DNA from: Streptococcus sanguinis
GTDB taxonomy: Bacteria; Bacillota; Bacilli; Lactobacillales; Streptococcaceae
Direction of reading: 5' to 3'
NCBI RefSeq assembly: GCF_013343115.1
Contig: NZ_CP054570.1
Span: forward strand, 372,001 to 436,000
Length of the DNA stretch: 64,000 nt
In this document: in pieces, positions 55,116 to 63,137 of the stretch
How positions within the stretch are numbered: the stretch's first letter is position 1
Layout of the letters: the number at the start of each line of letters is the position of its first letter
Made by a program: the position numbers and the translations under genes
Notes under the pieces: generated by a model
Told to the model about the DNA's origin: nothing
The model's database searches: none
The model's input: the letters and a program-made list of their open reading frames with translations, nothing else

Positions 55116-56213
55116 ATGAGTAAGGACGTAAAATTAAATACACTACTGGCTCAGGCTGGGGTTAAAACAGATGAAACAACTGGTGCTTTAACAACACCCC
55201 TGCATTTTTCAACGACCTACCAGCACCCTGAGTTTGGCCAGTCAACAGGTTATGACTATACTCGAACCAAGAATCCAACAAGGGTTAGCTTGGAAGAGAC
55301 TCTGGCTGCTATCGAAAGTGCAAATTATGCTCTAGCGACTAGCTCTGGTATGTCAGCTATTGTGCTGGCCTTTAGTGCCTTTCCAGTTGGCAGTAAGGTT
55401 TTGGCTGTTCGGGATCTCTATGGCGGATCTTTCCGTTGGTTTGCCCAAGCTGAAGCAGAAGGGCGTTTTGCCTTTAGCTATGCCAATACAGAAGAAGAAC
55501 TTCTGAATAGTCTAACAGAGGATATAGATATTGTCTATATCGAGACACCGACCAATCCTCTTATGGTAGAGTTTGACATTGCCCACATTTCCCAAGCAGC
55601 TCATGAGCGAGGAGCAGCTGTCATTGTGGACAATACCTTCTACAGTCCTATTTACCAAAGACCGCTGGAGGATGGAGCTGATATAGTTCTGCACTCTGCG
55701 ACCAAGTATCTGGGTGGGCACAATGATGTCTTGGCTGGAGCTATCATGACCAATGACGCTGCTATTTATGACAAGCTATTCTATAACCTCAATACAACTG
55801 GGCCTGTCCTGTCTCCTTTTGACAGCTATCTGCTTTTGCGTGGTCTCAAGACACTTGCTCTCCGCATGGAACGTTCTACTCAGAATGCGCAAGAAGTAGT
55901 CGCTTTTCTGAAGAAATCCCCTGCGGTCAAAGAGGTTCTCTATCCAGGTAAGGGTGGTATGATTTCCTTTAAAGTTGTGGACGAAGGGAAGATTCCTCAT
56001 CTCTTAAATAGCCTGAAAGTCTTTACCTTTGCGGAAAGTTTAGGAGGAGTGGAGAGCTTGATTACCTATCCGACGACCCAGACTCACGCAGACATTCCGG
56101 TGGAAGTGCGTCATTCTTATGGTTTGACTGATGATTTGCTGCGCCTGTCGATTGGAATTGAGGATAGTCGAGATTTGGTAGACGATTTACGTGCAGCCTT
56201 GGAGAATGAATAA
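55116..56213 (+). CDS. metB: Trans-sulfuration PLP enzyme (cystathionine gamma-synthase MetB type)
   Basis: This 365-residue enzyme makes cystathionine or homocysteine from an activated homoserine, or cleaves cystathionine. The PLP lysine is about 197 (HSATKYLGGHND), with DYTRTKNPTR and IETPTNPLMVEFDI typical of the family. MetB and MetC types are hard to separate by eye; the next gene covers the beta-lyase step, so MetB is favoured. ATG 55116 follows GGAAGG. It is under the MET-box. Confidence 0.85.
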   Translation: MSKDVKLNTLLAQAGVKTDETTGALTTPLHFSTTYQHPEFGQSTGYDYTRTKNPTRVSLEETLAAIESANYALATSSGMSAIVLAFSAFPVGSKVLAVRDLYGGSFRWFAQAEAEGRFAFSYANTEEELLNSLTEDIDIVYIETPTNPLMVEFDIAHISQAAHERGAAVIVDNTFYSPIYQRPLEDGADIVLHSATKYLGGHNDVLAGAIMTNDAAIYDKLFYNLNTTGPVLSPFDSYLLLRGLKTLALRMERSTQNAQEVVAFLKKSPAVKEVLYPGKGGMISFKVVDEGKIPHLLNSLKVFTFAESLGGVESLITYPTTQTHADIPVEVRHSYGLTDDLLRLSIGIEDSRDLVDDLRAALENE

Positions 56214-56214
56214 T

Positions 56215-57381
56215 ATGGGAAGATATAATTTTGAAAAAGCACCCTGTCGTGTAGGGCATCATACTTATAAATGGAAAGAAGCGGAGAAGGACAAAGAAGT
56301 CCTGCCAGCTTGGATTGCAGACATGGATTTTGAAGTCTTGCCTGAAATCCAGCAAACCGTTCATGACTACGCTAATCAGTTGGTCTATGGCTATACCTAT
56401 GCCAGTGAAGAGCTAATCAATGCTGTTCTTGATTGGGAGCGGGATGAGCACGACTATACCTTTGATCGGGAAGCCTTGGTATTTATTGAGGGGGTTGTCC
56501 CTGCTATTTCGACGGCTATCCAAGCCTTTACCAAGGAAGGTGATGCCGTTCTAATCAACACTCCTGTTTACCCACCTTTTGCCCGCAGTGTCAAGCTCAA
56601 TAATCGTCAGCTTATTACCAATTCTTTGATAGAGCAGGAAGGTCTCTTTCAGATTGACTTTGAGCAGTTGGAGCGGGACATTGCAGACAATGAAGTCAAG
56701 ATTTATGTTTTATGTAATCCGCACAATCCTGGAGGCCGAGTTTGGGAATGGGAAGTTTTAGAGAAAATCGGCCGCCTCTGCCAAAAGTACGGCGTCCTCC
56801 TGGTCTCAGACGAAATTCACCAAGATTTGACGCTGTTTGGCCATGAACATCAGTCTTTCAATACTGTCTCGCCTGACTTTAAGGACTTTAGTTTGATTTT
56901 AGCAAGTGCGACTAAGACCTTTAATATTGCTGGGACTAAAAATTCCTATGCAGTGATTGAGAATCCAAGCTTACGACATCAGTTTAAGAAACGCCAGCTA
57001 GCCAATAACCAGCATGAAATTCCTGGTCTTGGATTTTTAGCGACAGAAGCAGCCTACCGTTACGGTTGGTCTTGGTTGATGGAGCTAAAGGAAGTTCTTG
57101 AGAAGAATGTGAATTTTGTAGTTGATTATTTTGCCAAGGAAGCACCGCGCCTGCGGGTCATGAAGCCTCAAGGGACTTATCTGATTTGGCTGGACTTTTC
57201 AGATTATGGCCTGACAGATGACCAGCTGTTTCAGCTGCTACGAGAAGAGGCAAAGGTCGTCCTGAATAGAGGAAGTGATTTTGGTCAAGAAGGTAAAGGT
57301 CATGCCCGCCTAAATGTTGCTGCTCCAGAGACCATGGTTGAAGAAGTCTGCTCCCGTATTGCAGAGGTATTGCCAAAATAA
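56215..57381 (+). CDS. Cystathionine beta-lyase, PatB/MalY family
   Basis: This 388-residue fold-I PLP aminotransferase-like enzyme cleaves cystathionine or cysteine, releasing homocysteine or H2S. The PLP lysine is about 234 (SATKTFNIAGTKNS), with ADMDFEVLPEIQ at the N-terminus and CNPHNPGGRVW. I choose ATG 56215 (MGRYNF); an ATG at 56206 overlaps the metB stop and sits too close to the GGAG. It forms an operon with metB. Confidence 0.88.
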   Translation: MGRYNFEKAPCRVGHHTYKWKEAEKDKEVLPAWIADMDFEVLPEIQQTVHDYANQLVYGYTYASEELINAVLDWERDEHDYTFDREALVFIEGVVPAISTAIQAFTKEGDAVLINTPVYPPFARSVKLNNRQLITNSLIEQEGLFQIDFEQLERDIADNEVKIYVLCNPHNPGGRVWEWEVLEKIGRLCQKYGVLLVSDEIHQDLTLFGHEHQSFNTVSPDFKDFSLILASATKTFNIAGTKNSYAVIENPSLRHQFKKRQLANNQHEIPGLGFLATEAAYRYGWSWLMELKEVLEKNVNFVVDYFAKEAPRLRVMKPQGTYLIWLDFSDYGLTDDQLFQLLREEAKVVLNRGSDFGQEGKGHARLNVAAPETMVEEVCSRIAEVLPK

Positions 57382-57422
57382 ATCAAAAATTTTTTGAAAT
57401 TTGTTTCAAGCGAGAAAAATGA

Positions 57423-57451
57423 TTGACAATCTTTCTAAAGAGGAGTATAGT
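57423..57451 (+). promoter_or_regulatory. Promoter of the magnesium-regulated operon
   Basis: TTGACA (57423-57428) and TATAGT (57446-57451) are separated by 17 bp. Transcription should start near 57458, just before the aptamer. Confidence 0.8.
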
Positions 57452-57457
57452 AAGAGT

Positions 57458-57640
57458 GAAAAATCGGTAGGTGAGGCTACCATAAGGATACGGATGACTA
57501 CCGCAAAGCAGTGGAGACACTACTCGTTGGTTAACAGTCCTGATCGCCAAGGTCAAGACTAAGCTCATTTCATCGCCTTATGGAGTTAAAGCTTGAACGG
57601 TGAATGCTTGCTTTATCTGTGCTTAAAACAATGAAGCAAA
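57458..57640 (+). promoter_or_regulatory. M-box magnesium riboswitch (ykoK leader)
   Basis: Conserved M-box blocks appear in order: GGTAGGTGAGGCTACC, GGATACGGATGACTACCGC, GAGACACTACTC, GATCGCCAAGGTCAA, CGCCTTATGG, GAATGCTTGC and CTGTGCTTAAA. These parallel the B. subtilis mgtE leader (GTTAGGTGAGGCTCC, GCCAATGGGTCAA, ATGCTTG, AGTGCTAAAGC). Mg2+ binding should favour the terminator that follows. The exact ends are approximate. Confidence 0.85.
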
Positions 57641-57658
57641 TAACCTGACATGCAAACA

Positions 57659-57692
57659 ACCCTGCTGAGAAATTGGCAGGGTATTCTTTTTT
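57659..57692 (+). terminator. Riboswitch terminator
   Basis: ACCCTGC pairs with GCAGGGT around a 10-nt loop, followed by ATTCTTTTTT. It lies between aptamer and first gene, as expected for transcriptional attenuation. Confidence 0.82.
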
Positions 57693-57762
57693 GTTGAAAA
57701 TATTTCAAGAGAGTAAATAGTTGATTGGCCTGCCTCTTAAGAAAAAAGAAGGAGGAATAGTG

Positions 57763-58374
57763 ATGAAGTTGTGGTATTCTAGTACCAGTCCTTTTGCGCG
57801 TAAAGTATATGTTACAATTTTACATCATCATTTAGAGGAGCAAGTGGATATTCAGAAAGTTCAGGTGGCTTTTGATAGAAATTCACCGCACAATCAAGAT
57901 AATCCTTTAGGTAGAATTCCTGCTTTTCAAGCTTCCAGTGGAGAATGGTTATATGGTAGTGATTTAATTTCTCAATATTTAGACGAACTAGGTCAGGAAG
58001 TCTCACTTTTCCCCAATGGAATGGATAAATGGCATGTTTTAAATATACTGTCCATTGCTGAAGGAATTTTGGAAAATACAATGCCGATTGTTGCGGAAAA
58101 ATTTTTCCATGAAAAAGAACATTGGTGGAAAGACAGACATCAGCAAATTGAAGAGAGAAATATACGGAGTTTGTCTTTGTTAGAGAAACTGGCTACTGAG
58201 CAAGGGCTCTCTTTAAATATTGCAACAATCCAAGTAGTTGCTCTTGTAGATTGGTGGAATTTACGTGAAGAAGTTATTGGATTTTCTTTAAAAGAAAATT
58301 TTCCAGAATTGCAAGATTGGACACAGAAGATGAATGCCACTTTTGACGTCTTGCAGGCATCTTGGGACTTTTAA
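57763..58374 (+). CDS. Glutathione S-transferase family protein
   Basis: This 203-residue protein has an N-terminal thioredoxin-like GST domain (WYSSTSPFARKVYVTILHHH, then LGRIPAFQASSGEWLYGSDL) and a helical C-terminal domain. GSTs conjugate or reduce with glutathione; in streptococci the thiol partner is uncertain. AAGAAGGAGGAATAGTG is an excellent ribosome binding site for ATG 57763. It lies between the M-box and mgtA, so it should be induced by low magnesium. The coding sequence looks AT-richer than its neighbours. Confidence 0.82.
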   Translation: MKLWYSSTSPFARKVYVTILHHHLEEQVDIQKVQVAFDRNSPHNQDNPLGRIPAFQASSGEWLYGSDLISQYLDELGQEVSLFPNGMDKWHVLNILSIAEGILENTMPIVAEKFFHEKEHWWKDRHQQIEERNIRSLSLLEKLATEQGLSLNIATIQVVALVDWWNLREEVIGFSLKENFPELQDWTQKMNATFDVLQASWDF

Positions 58375-58406
58375 TTGTTTTTATAAATTAAGAAAGGAGA
58401 CACGCG

Positions 58407-58478
58407 ATGCAAATTGACGATTATCCGGAACCGCACATACACAGCCAATCGCTGATTTGTGTCGTTCTGTCCTCATAA
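58407..58478 (+). CDS. Putative mgtA leader peptide (23 residues)
   Basis: ATG 58407 follows AGAAAGGAGACACGCG, a strong ribosome binding site with 7-base spacing, and the frame ends at TAA 58476-58478. The peptide opens MQIDDYPEP: two acidic residues, then Pro-Glu-Pro. Enterobacterial MgtL opens MEPDPTP, and such acidic/proline starts destabilise ribosomes when Mg2+ is low. From codon 10 onwards the ORF doubles as the left arm of a hairpin that competes for the mgtA leader. No database match is claimed. It is too short for usual ORF calling. Confidence 0.55.
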   Translation: MQIDDYPEPHIHSQSLICVVLSS

Positions 58479-58517
58479 AGTGATTGGTCCCTGTGTATGA
58501 AAATTATTAATCATACA
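58436..58517 (+). promoter_or_regulatory. Alternative hairpins upstream of the mgtA ribosome binding site
   Basis: Hairpin A pairs CATACACAG plus CCAATC (58436-58450) with GATTGG (58482-58487) plus CTGTGTATG (58491-58499), with a 3-base bulge. Its left arm is inside the leader ORF and the loop includes the leader stop. Hairpin B pairs TGTATGA (58494-58500) with TCATACA (58511-58517), ending three bases before AAGGAG (58521-58525 region). A and B share TGTATG, so they cannot form together. Confidence 0.6.
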
Positions 58518-58531
58518 TCAAGGAGAAACCA

Positions 58532-61192
58532 ATGAAAACAGTAAAAGAAAGATTAGTTGCTGCGCTGCAGCTTCCTGTAAAAGAAACTCTGGTATTTTAC
58601 AAGAGTTCCTTTCGCGGCCTGACAGAAGAGCAGGTCGAAGAAAATCGTGACCTCTATGGTGAAAATATCATCACAAAGGGTCAGGAAGACTCTATTCTAA
58701 AGAAAATTTACGAGTCTATCATTAACCCCTTTACAGTCATCTTATTGGTGATTGCCCTCGTGTCCTTAGTGACCAATGTTTGGCTGGCTAAGCCTGGTGA
58801 GGAAGATCCGACGACTTCCATCATCATTGTTGTTCTGGTGCTGATTTCTGGAGGCATTCGTTTTGTTCAGGAATTGCGGAGCGACCGCGCTGCTAGCAAT
58901 CTGTCTCGGCTGATTGTCAACACGGCTACGGTTATCCGTGAAGGAGCAGAGCAGGAACTGCCGATTGATGAGCTTGTTGTAGGAGACATCATCAAACTTA
59001 GTGCTGGAGACATGATTCCTGCAGATGTACTGCTGCTGGATTCGCGTGATTTCTTTGTTCAGCAGTCCGGCCTGACAGGCGAAAGCGATGCAGTAGAAAA
59101 GGTCTGTCTGGCCAAGTCGGATGGGCAAAATCTAGATAGCCTTTTAGAAACAGAGTCGCTGGCTTTTATGGGAACCAACGTTATTTCCGGAAGAGCTACA
59201 GCTCTGGTGCTGGTGGTTGGCGATGAGACCATGATGGGAGCCATTGAGCAGACGCTTAACACCTATGATGAGCCGACCTCTTTTGAGCGCGAGATGAATA
59301 GCATTTCCTGGCTCTTGATTCGTCTGATGCTCGTCATGGTTCCAGTCGTGTTCTTCATAAACGGTCTGACAGACGGCGACTGGCTGGAAGCAGGTGTCTT
59401 TGCCCTCAGCGTTGGGGTCGGCCTGACTCCAGAAATGCTGCCTATGATTATCACAGCGAGCCTGGCTAAAGGTTCTATTATCATGGCTCAGGAAAAGGTC
59501 GTGATTAAGAAGCTGAATGCCATCCAAGACCTAGGAGCTATTGATATCCTTTGTACGGATAAGACGGGCACACTGACCCAAGACGAGATTGTGTTAGAAT
59601 ACCCGCTGGATATTCATGGAGATTTGGACTTAGCAGTGCTCCGTCGTGCTTTTCTCAATTCCTACTATCAAACTGGTCTCAAAAATCTTATGGACCGGGC
59701 CATTATCAATCGGACGGAGAAAGAAGCAGAAAAGCATGAGATTGTCCGTAATCTAGACCAAACCTTTAAGAAAATTGATGAACTGCCCTTTGATTTCGAG
59801 CGTCGTCGTATGAGTGTCATCGTCAAGGATGATGAGGATGTTATCAGCATGGTGACCAAGGGGGCCTTGGAGGAAATGCTGGCTATCTCTAGCCATGTAG
59901 AATACAAGAAACGCATTACGGAATTGACTGAGGAGATTCGTCAGGAAATCCTTGCGGAAGTGGCTCAACTCAATGAGCAAGGGCTGCGCGTGCTTGGTGT
60001 TAGCTACAAGTCAGACTTAGAAGAAGATTACGACTATGAAGTCAAGGATGAATCTAACATGATTTTGACGGGCTATCTGGCCTTTCTAGATCCACCTAAG
60101 TCATCTGCGGCTCCAGCTATTGAAACCTTGGCTGAGTACGGCGTTGCTACTAAGATTTTGACCGGTGATAATGATAAGGTGACCCAGGCAGTTTGTCAAA
60201 AGGTTGGGTTAGATGTAGATAATATCTTACTAGGTGTAGAGGTGGATGCCTTATCTGATGAAGAATTGAGTCAGGCAGTGGAGCATACAACGGTTTTTGC
60301 CAAGCTATCACCTGACCAAAAAGCTCGGATCATTCTCCAACTCAAGGCCAATGGTCACAAGGTTGGCTACATGGGTGATGGTATCAATGATGCACCTTCT
60401 ATGAAGGTAGCAGATGTGGGTATTTCTGTTGATACAGCTGTCGATATTGCCAAGGAAACGGCAGATGTCATTCTGCTGGACAAGGATCTCATGGTTCTGG
60501 AGAAGGGGTTGGTAGAGGGACGCAAGGTCTATGCCAACATGACCAAGTACATTAAGATGACGGTCAGTTCCAATTTTGGGAATATCTTTTCTCTCCTCTT
60601 TGCCAGTATCTTTTTGCCATTTCTTCCTATGGCACCAGTTCATTTGATTGTCCTCAATCTGGTTTATGACTTGTCTTGTATCGCTCTGCCCTTTGATAAC
60701 GTAGACAGTGAATTTCTCAAGAGACCACGGATTTGGTCTGCTAACTCTATTACCCGCTTTATGGCTTGGATTGGGCCTATCTCATCCATTTTTGATGTTT
60801 TGACTTACTTGGCCCTTTACTTTATCATTGTTCCTATGATAACAGGAAGTAGTTATCAAGCTGGTACTGAGCAAGCGGCAACCTTTATCACTCTTTTTCA
60901 AACAGGCTGGTTCATTGAGTCTATGTGGACCCAGACCATGGTCATCTACATGCTGCGCTCACCTAAGCTGCCATTTGTGCAGAGCCGTCCTGCTTTATCC
61001 GTTATTGTGACGACCATGGCAGCAGCTCTCTTTGTTACTTCCTTGCCATACAGCCTCTTTGCGTCAGTTCTGAAAACTGCCCCGCTGAATGGCACTTATT
61101 TCCTTTTCCTCTTCTTGATTATTGCGCTTTATATGGTTAGTGTAACTCTTGTTAAACACCTTTATATCAAGCGCTATAGAGAATGGCTGTAA
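58532..61192 (+). CDS. mgtA: Magnesium-translocating P-type ATPase MgtA
   Basis: MgtA imports Mg2+ using ATP. The 886-residue type IIIB P-ATPase has an N-terminal region without metal-binding CXXC, about ten helices and the actuator loop QQSGLTGESDAVEK. The phosphorylated Asp is about 343 (CTDKTGTLTQDE), with the hinge GYMGDGINDAPSMKVADVGISVDTAVDIAKETADVI, quoted here only in outline as GDGINDAP. AAGGAGAAACC precedes ATG 58532. Upstream M-box and leader ORF support the Mg2+ role over a Ca2+ pump. Confidence 0.94.
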   Translation: MKTVKERLVAALQLPVKETLVFYKSSFRGLTEEQVEENRDLYGENIITKGQEDSILKKIYESIINPFTVILLVIALVSLVTNVWLAKPGEEDPTTSIIIVVLVLISGGIRFVQELRSDRAASNLSRLIVNTATVIREGAEQELPIDELVVGDIIKLSAGDMIPADVLLLDSRDFFVQQSGLTGESDAVEKVCLAKSDGQNLDSLLETESLAFMGTNVISGRATALVLVVGDETMMGAIEQTLNTYDEPTSFEREMNSISWLLIRLMLVMVPVVFFINGLTDGDWLEAGVFALSVGVGLTPEMLPMIITASLAKGSIIMAQEKVVIKKLNAIQDLGAIDILCTDKTGTLTQDEIVLEYPLDIHGDLDLAVLRRAFLNSYYQTGLKNLMDRAIINRTEKEAEKHEIVRNLDQTFKKIDELPFDFERRRMSVIVKDDEDVISMVTKGALEEMLAISSHVEYKKRITELTEEIRQEILAEVAQLNEQGLRVLGVSYKSDLEEDYDYEVKDESNMILTGYLAFLDPPKSSAAPAIETLAEYGVATKILTGDNDKVTQAVCQKVGLDVDNILLGVEVDALSDEELSQAVEHTTVFAKLSPDQKARIILQLKANGHKVGYMGDGINDAPSMKVADVGISVDTAVDIAKETADVILLDKDLMVLEKGLVEGRKVYANMTKYIKMTVSSNFGNIFSLLFASIFLPFLPMAPVHLIVLNLVYDLSCIALPFDNVDSEFLKRPRIWSANSITRFMAWIGPISSIFDVLTYLALYFIIVPMITGSSYQAGTEQAATFITLFQTGWFIESMWTQTMVIYMLRSPKLPFVQSRPALSVIVTTMAAALFVTSLPYSLFASVLKTAPLNGTYFLFLFLIIALYMVSVTLVKHLYIKRYREWL

Positions 61193-61289
61193 GATGAAGA
61201 AAATCTTTGAAAAGGCTTGCTTATAGCAAGCCTTTTCACACTTTTTTTGATATAATAAGAAGAATAAATTGAAAGAAGGAAATCCAATC

Positions 61290-61919
61290 ATGGGAAAACT
61301 TGAAGTTATCGCTCATCCACTAATTCAGCATAAATTGTCTATCTTGCGTCGTACAGATACCTCTACCAAGGCTTTTCGCGAATTAGTTGATGAAATCGCA
61401 ATGCTCATGGGATATGAAGTTTTGCGCGATTTACCACTTGAAGATGTAGAAATTGAAACACCGATTACGAAAACAGTTCAAAAGCAGATTGCAGGGAAAA
61501 AATTAGCTATTGTACCAATCCTGCGGGCTGGTATTGGCATGGTGGATGGACTTCTGAGCTTGGTTCCAGCAGCTAAAGTTGGGCATATCGGAATGTACCG
61601 TGATGAAGAAACTTTGAAGCCGGTTGAGTATCTGGTCAAGTTGCCAGAAGATATTGACCAACGTCAGATTTTCGTTGTAGATCCAATGTTGGCTACGGGT
61701 GGTTCTGCTATCTTGGCTGTGGATTCTCTGAAGAAACGTGGTGCTAGCCATATTACATTTGTCTGCTTGGTTTCAGCGCCTGAAGGAGTAAAAGCCTTGC
61801 AGGAAGCTCATCCAGATGTTGATATTTTCACAGCTGCTCTGGATGATCATCTCAATGATCATGGTTATATCGTACCAGGACTAGGAGATGCAGGAGATCG
61901 TCTTTTCGGGACCAAGTAA
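61290..61919 (+). CDS. upp: Uracil phosphoribosyltransferase
   Basis: Upp salvages uracil to UMP with PRPP. The 209-residue protein has [15 protein letters not shown] at the start, the PRPP loop [11 protein letters not shown] and the uracil motif [17 protein letters not shown]. Length matches the family exactly when started at ATG 61290 after AAGAAGGAAATCC. A TATAAT box lies near 61252. clpP follows with its own promoter. Confidence 0.97.
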   Translation: MGKLEVIAHPLIQHKLSILRRTDTSTKAFRELVDEIAMLMGYEVLRDLPLEDVEIETPITKTVQKQIAGKKLAIVPILRAGIGMVDGLLSLVPAAKVGHIGMYRDEETLKPVEYLVKLPEDIDQRQIFVVDPMLATGGSAILAVDSLKKRGASHITFVCLVSAPEGVKALQEAHPDVDIFTAALDDHLNDHGYIVPGLGDAGDRLFGTK

Positions 61920-61928
61920 AAGTTTCTA

Positions 61929-61958
61929 TTTGACCTTTTTTGACCAAAAGGATATAAT
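61929..61958 (+). promoter_or_regulatory. clpP promoter with CtsR operator
   Basis: TTTGACC-TTT-TTTGACC (61929-61945) is, on the other strand, GGTCAAA-N3-GGTCAAA, the CtsR heptad repeat. It overlaps the -35 box TTGACC (61930-61935), which is 17 bp from TATAAT (61953-61958). clpP should be repressed by CtsR and released by heat or protein stress. Confidence 0.92.
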
Positions 61959-62027
61959 AGTCTCGTAATTTGAAATTCTATTCCCCTAGTTTGATAGAAA
62001 AATTTAAAAAGAGAAAGAGAGAAAACT

Positions 62028-62618
62028 ATGATTCCTGTAGTTATTGAACAAACCAGCCGAGGAGAACGCTCCTATGATATTTACTCCCGGCTATTAAAAG
62101 ACCGCATTATCATGCTGACTGGCCCAGTAGAGGATAATATGGCTAATTCAGTCATTGCCCAGCTCCTTTTCTTGGATGCACAGGACAATACTAAAGATAT
62201 TTATCTCTATGTAAATACGCCGGGGGGATCCGTTTCAGCAGGTCTGGCTATTGTGGATACTATGAACTTCATCAAGTCTGATGTTCAGACCATTGTTATG
62301 GGTGTAGCTGCCAGCATGGGAACAATCATTGCTTCCAGTGGTGCTAAGGGCAAACGCTTCATGCTTCCAAATGCAGAATATCTGATTCACCAGCCGATGG
62401 GCGGAGCTGGAAGCGGCACTCAGCAAACGGATATGGCCATTGTAGCTGAACACTTGCTTAGAACTCGTAATACCTTGGAAAAAATCTTAGCTGAAAACTC
62501 TGGCAAGTCCGTTGAGCAAATCCACAAAGATGCAGAACGCGATTACTGGATGAGCGCTCAAGAAACCTTGGAATACGGCTTTATTGACGAAATCATGGAA
62601 AATAGCAACTTGAACTAA
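62028..62618 (+). CDS. clpP: ATP-dependent Clp protease proteolytic subunit
   Basis: ClpP forms the tetradecameric peptidase chamber that works with ClpC, ClpE or ClpX. The 196-residue protein has the catalytic triad at about Ser96 (MGVAASMGT), His121 (LIHQPMGG) and Asp172 (ERDYWMSA). AAAGAGAGAAAAC precedes the ATG. The upstream CtsR operator fits its role in protein quality control. Confidence 0.97.
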   Translation: MIPVVIEQTSRGERSYDIYSRLLKDRIIMLTGPVEDNMANSVIAQLLFLDAQDNTKDIYLYVNTPGGSVSAGLAIVDTMNFIKSDVQTIVMGVAASMGTIIASSGAKGKRFMLPNAEYLIHQPMGGAGSGTQQTDMAIVAEHLLRTRNTLEKILAENSGKSVEQIHKDAERDYWMSAQETLEYGFIDEIMENSNLN

Positions 62619-62624
62619 CATAGG

Positions 62625-62652
62625 AGGAGCCAAAACCGGCTCCTTTTTTTGT
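62625..62652 (+). terminator. Terminator of clpP
   Basis: AGGAGCC pairs with GGCTCCT around AAAACC, followed by TTTTTTG. Confidence 0.85.
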
Positions 62653-62779
62653 TGCTTTGAGTCTGACAAGTTACCAAGTTCAGGTGATTTAAACAGGCCA
62701 TAAAGCTTTTCAGGGCTAGTCTTTTTGCCCTATCTTTGCTATAATCATCTAAGAACTACATGGACCGGAAAGGAGTTTT

Positions 62780-63049
62780 ATGATAGAGAGAGAAGAAAGA
62801 GTGGGCTTGATTGTCTATCTTTACTATAATCGAGATGCCAAAAAACTGGCGAACTTCGGTGATATTATTTATCATTCTAAGAAGCATCGTTATCTGCATC
62901 TCTATGTCAATCAAGAGGACGCCCAGAACCTACAGGAGAATCTGCCCAAGGAGCGCTATGTTAAGCAAGTTCGGATTTCTCACATAAAAGAACTAGATCA
63001 AAACTTTGTTGGAAGCCTGTATAGAGAGCAAGAAAACGTTATCATTTGA
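62780..63049 (+). CDS. ylbG: YlbG family protein (DUF2129)
   Basis: This 89-residue cytoplasmic protein matches the UPF0298/YlbG family, starting [21 protein letters not shown] and ending in a [18 protein letters not shown] segment. Its function is not established. AAAGGAGTTTT precedes the ATG, and TATAAT lies near 62740. Confidence 0.9.
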
Positions 63050-63067
63050 TAAAATTTCTATAAAGGG

Positions 63068-63096
63068 TTGACAATTGTCAGATAATTCGATATATT
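63068..63096 (+). promoter_or_regulatory. livJ promoter with CodY-like box
   Basis: TTGACA (63068-63073) and TATATT (63091-63096) are separated by 17 bp. AATTGTCAGATAATT (63073-63087) in the spacer matches the CodY consensus AATTTTCWGAAAATT at 13 of 15 positions. Branched-chain amino acids should therefore repress the gene through CodY. Confidence 0.75.
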
Positions 63097-63137
63097 CTTA
63101 CTATATCATCAATCAAATCACTTAAGGAGATTTCCTA

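Larger units (their letters stand above)
57382..57762. other. Regulatory region between patB and the GST-like gene
   Basis: This 381-bp gap is fully occupied by a promoter, an M-box riboswitch and its terminator, listed separately. The last 70 bases carry the ribosome binding site of the next gene. I see no coding sequence. Confidence 0.7.

Noticed and set aside
57464..57640. Reading the element before the GST-like gene as a yybP-ykoY manganese riboswitch
   Set aside because: The block order and the GCCAAGGTCAA and GGTGAGGCTACC motifs fit the M-box much better, and mgtA lies downstream.
58363..58400. Possible separate promoter for the leader ORF and mgtA
   Set aside because: TTGGGA and TATAAA are present but the 14-bp spacing is poor, so I did not call it.
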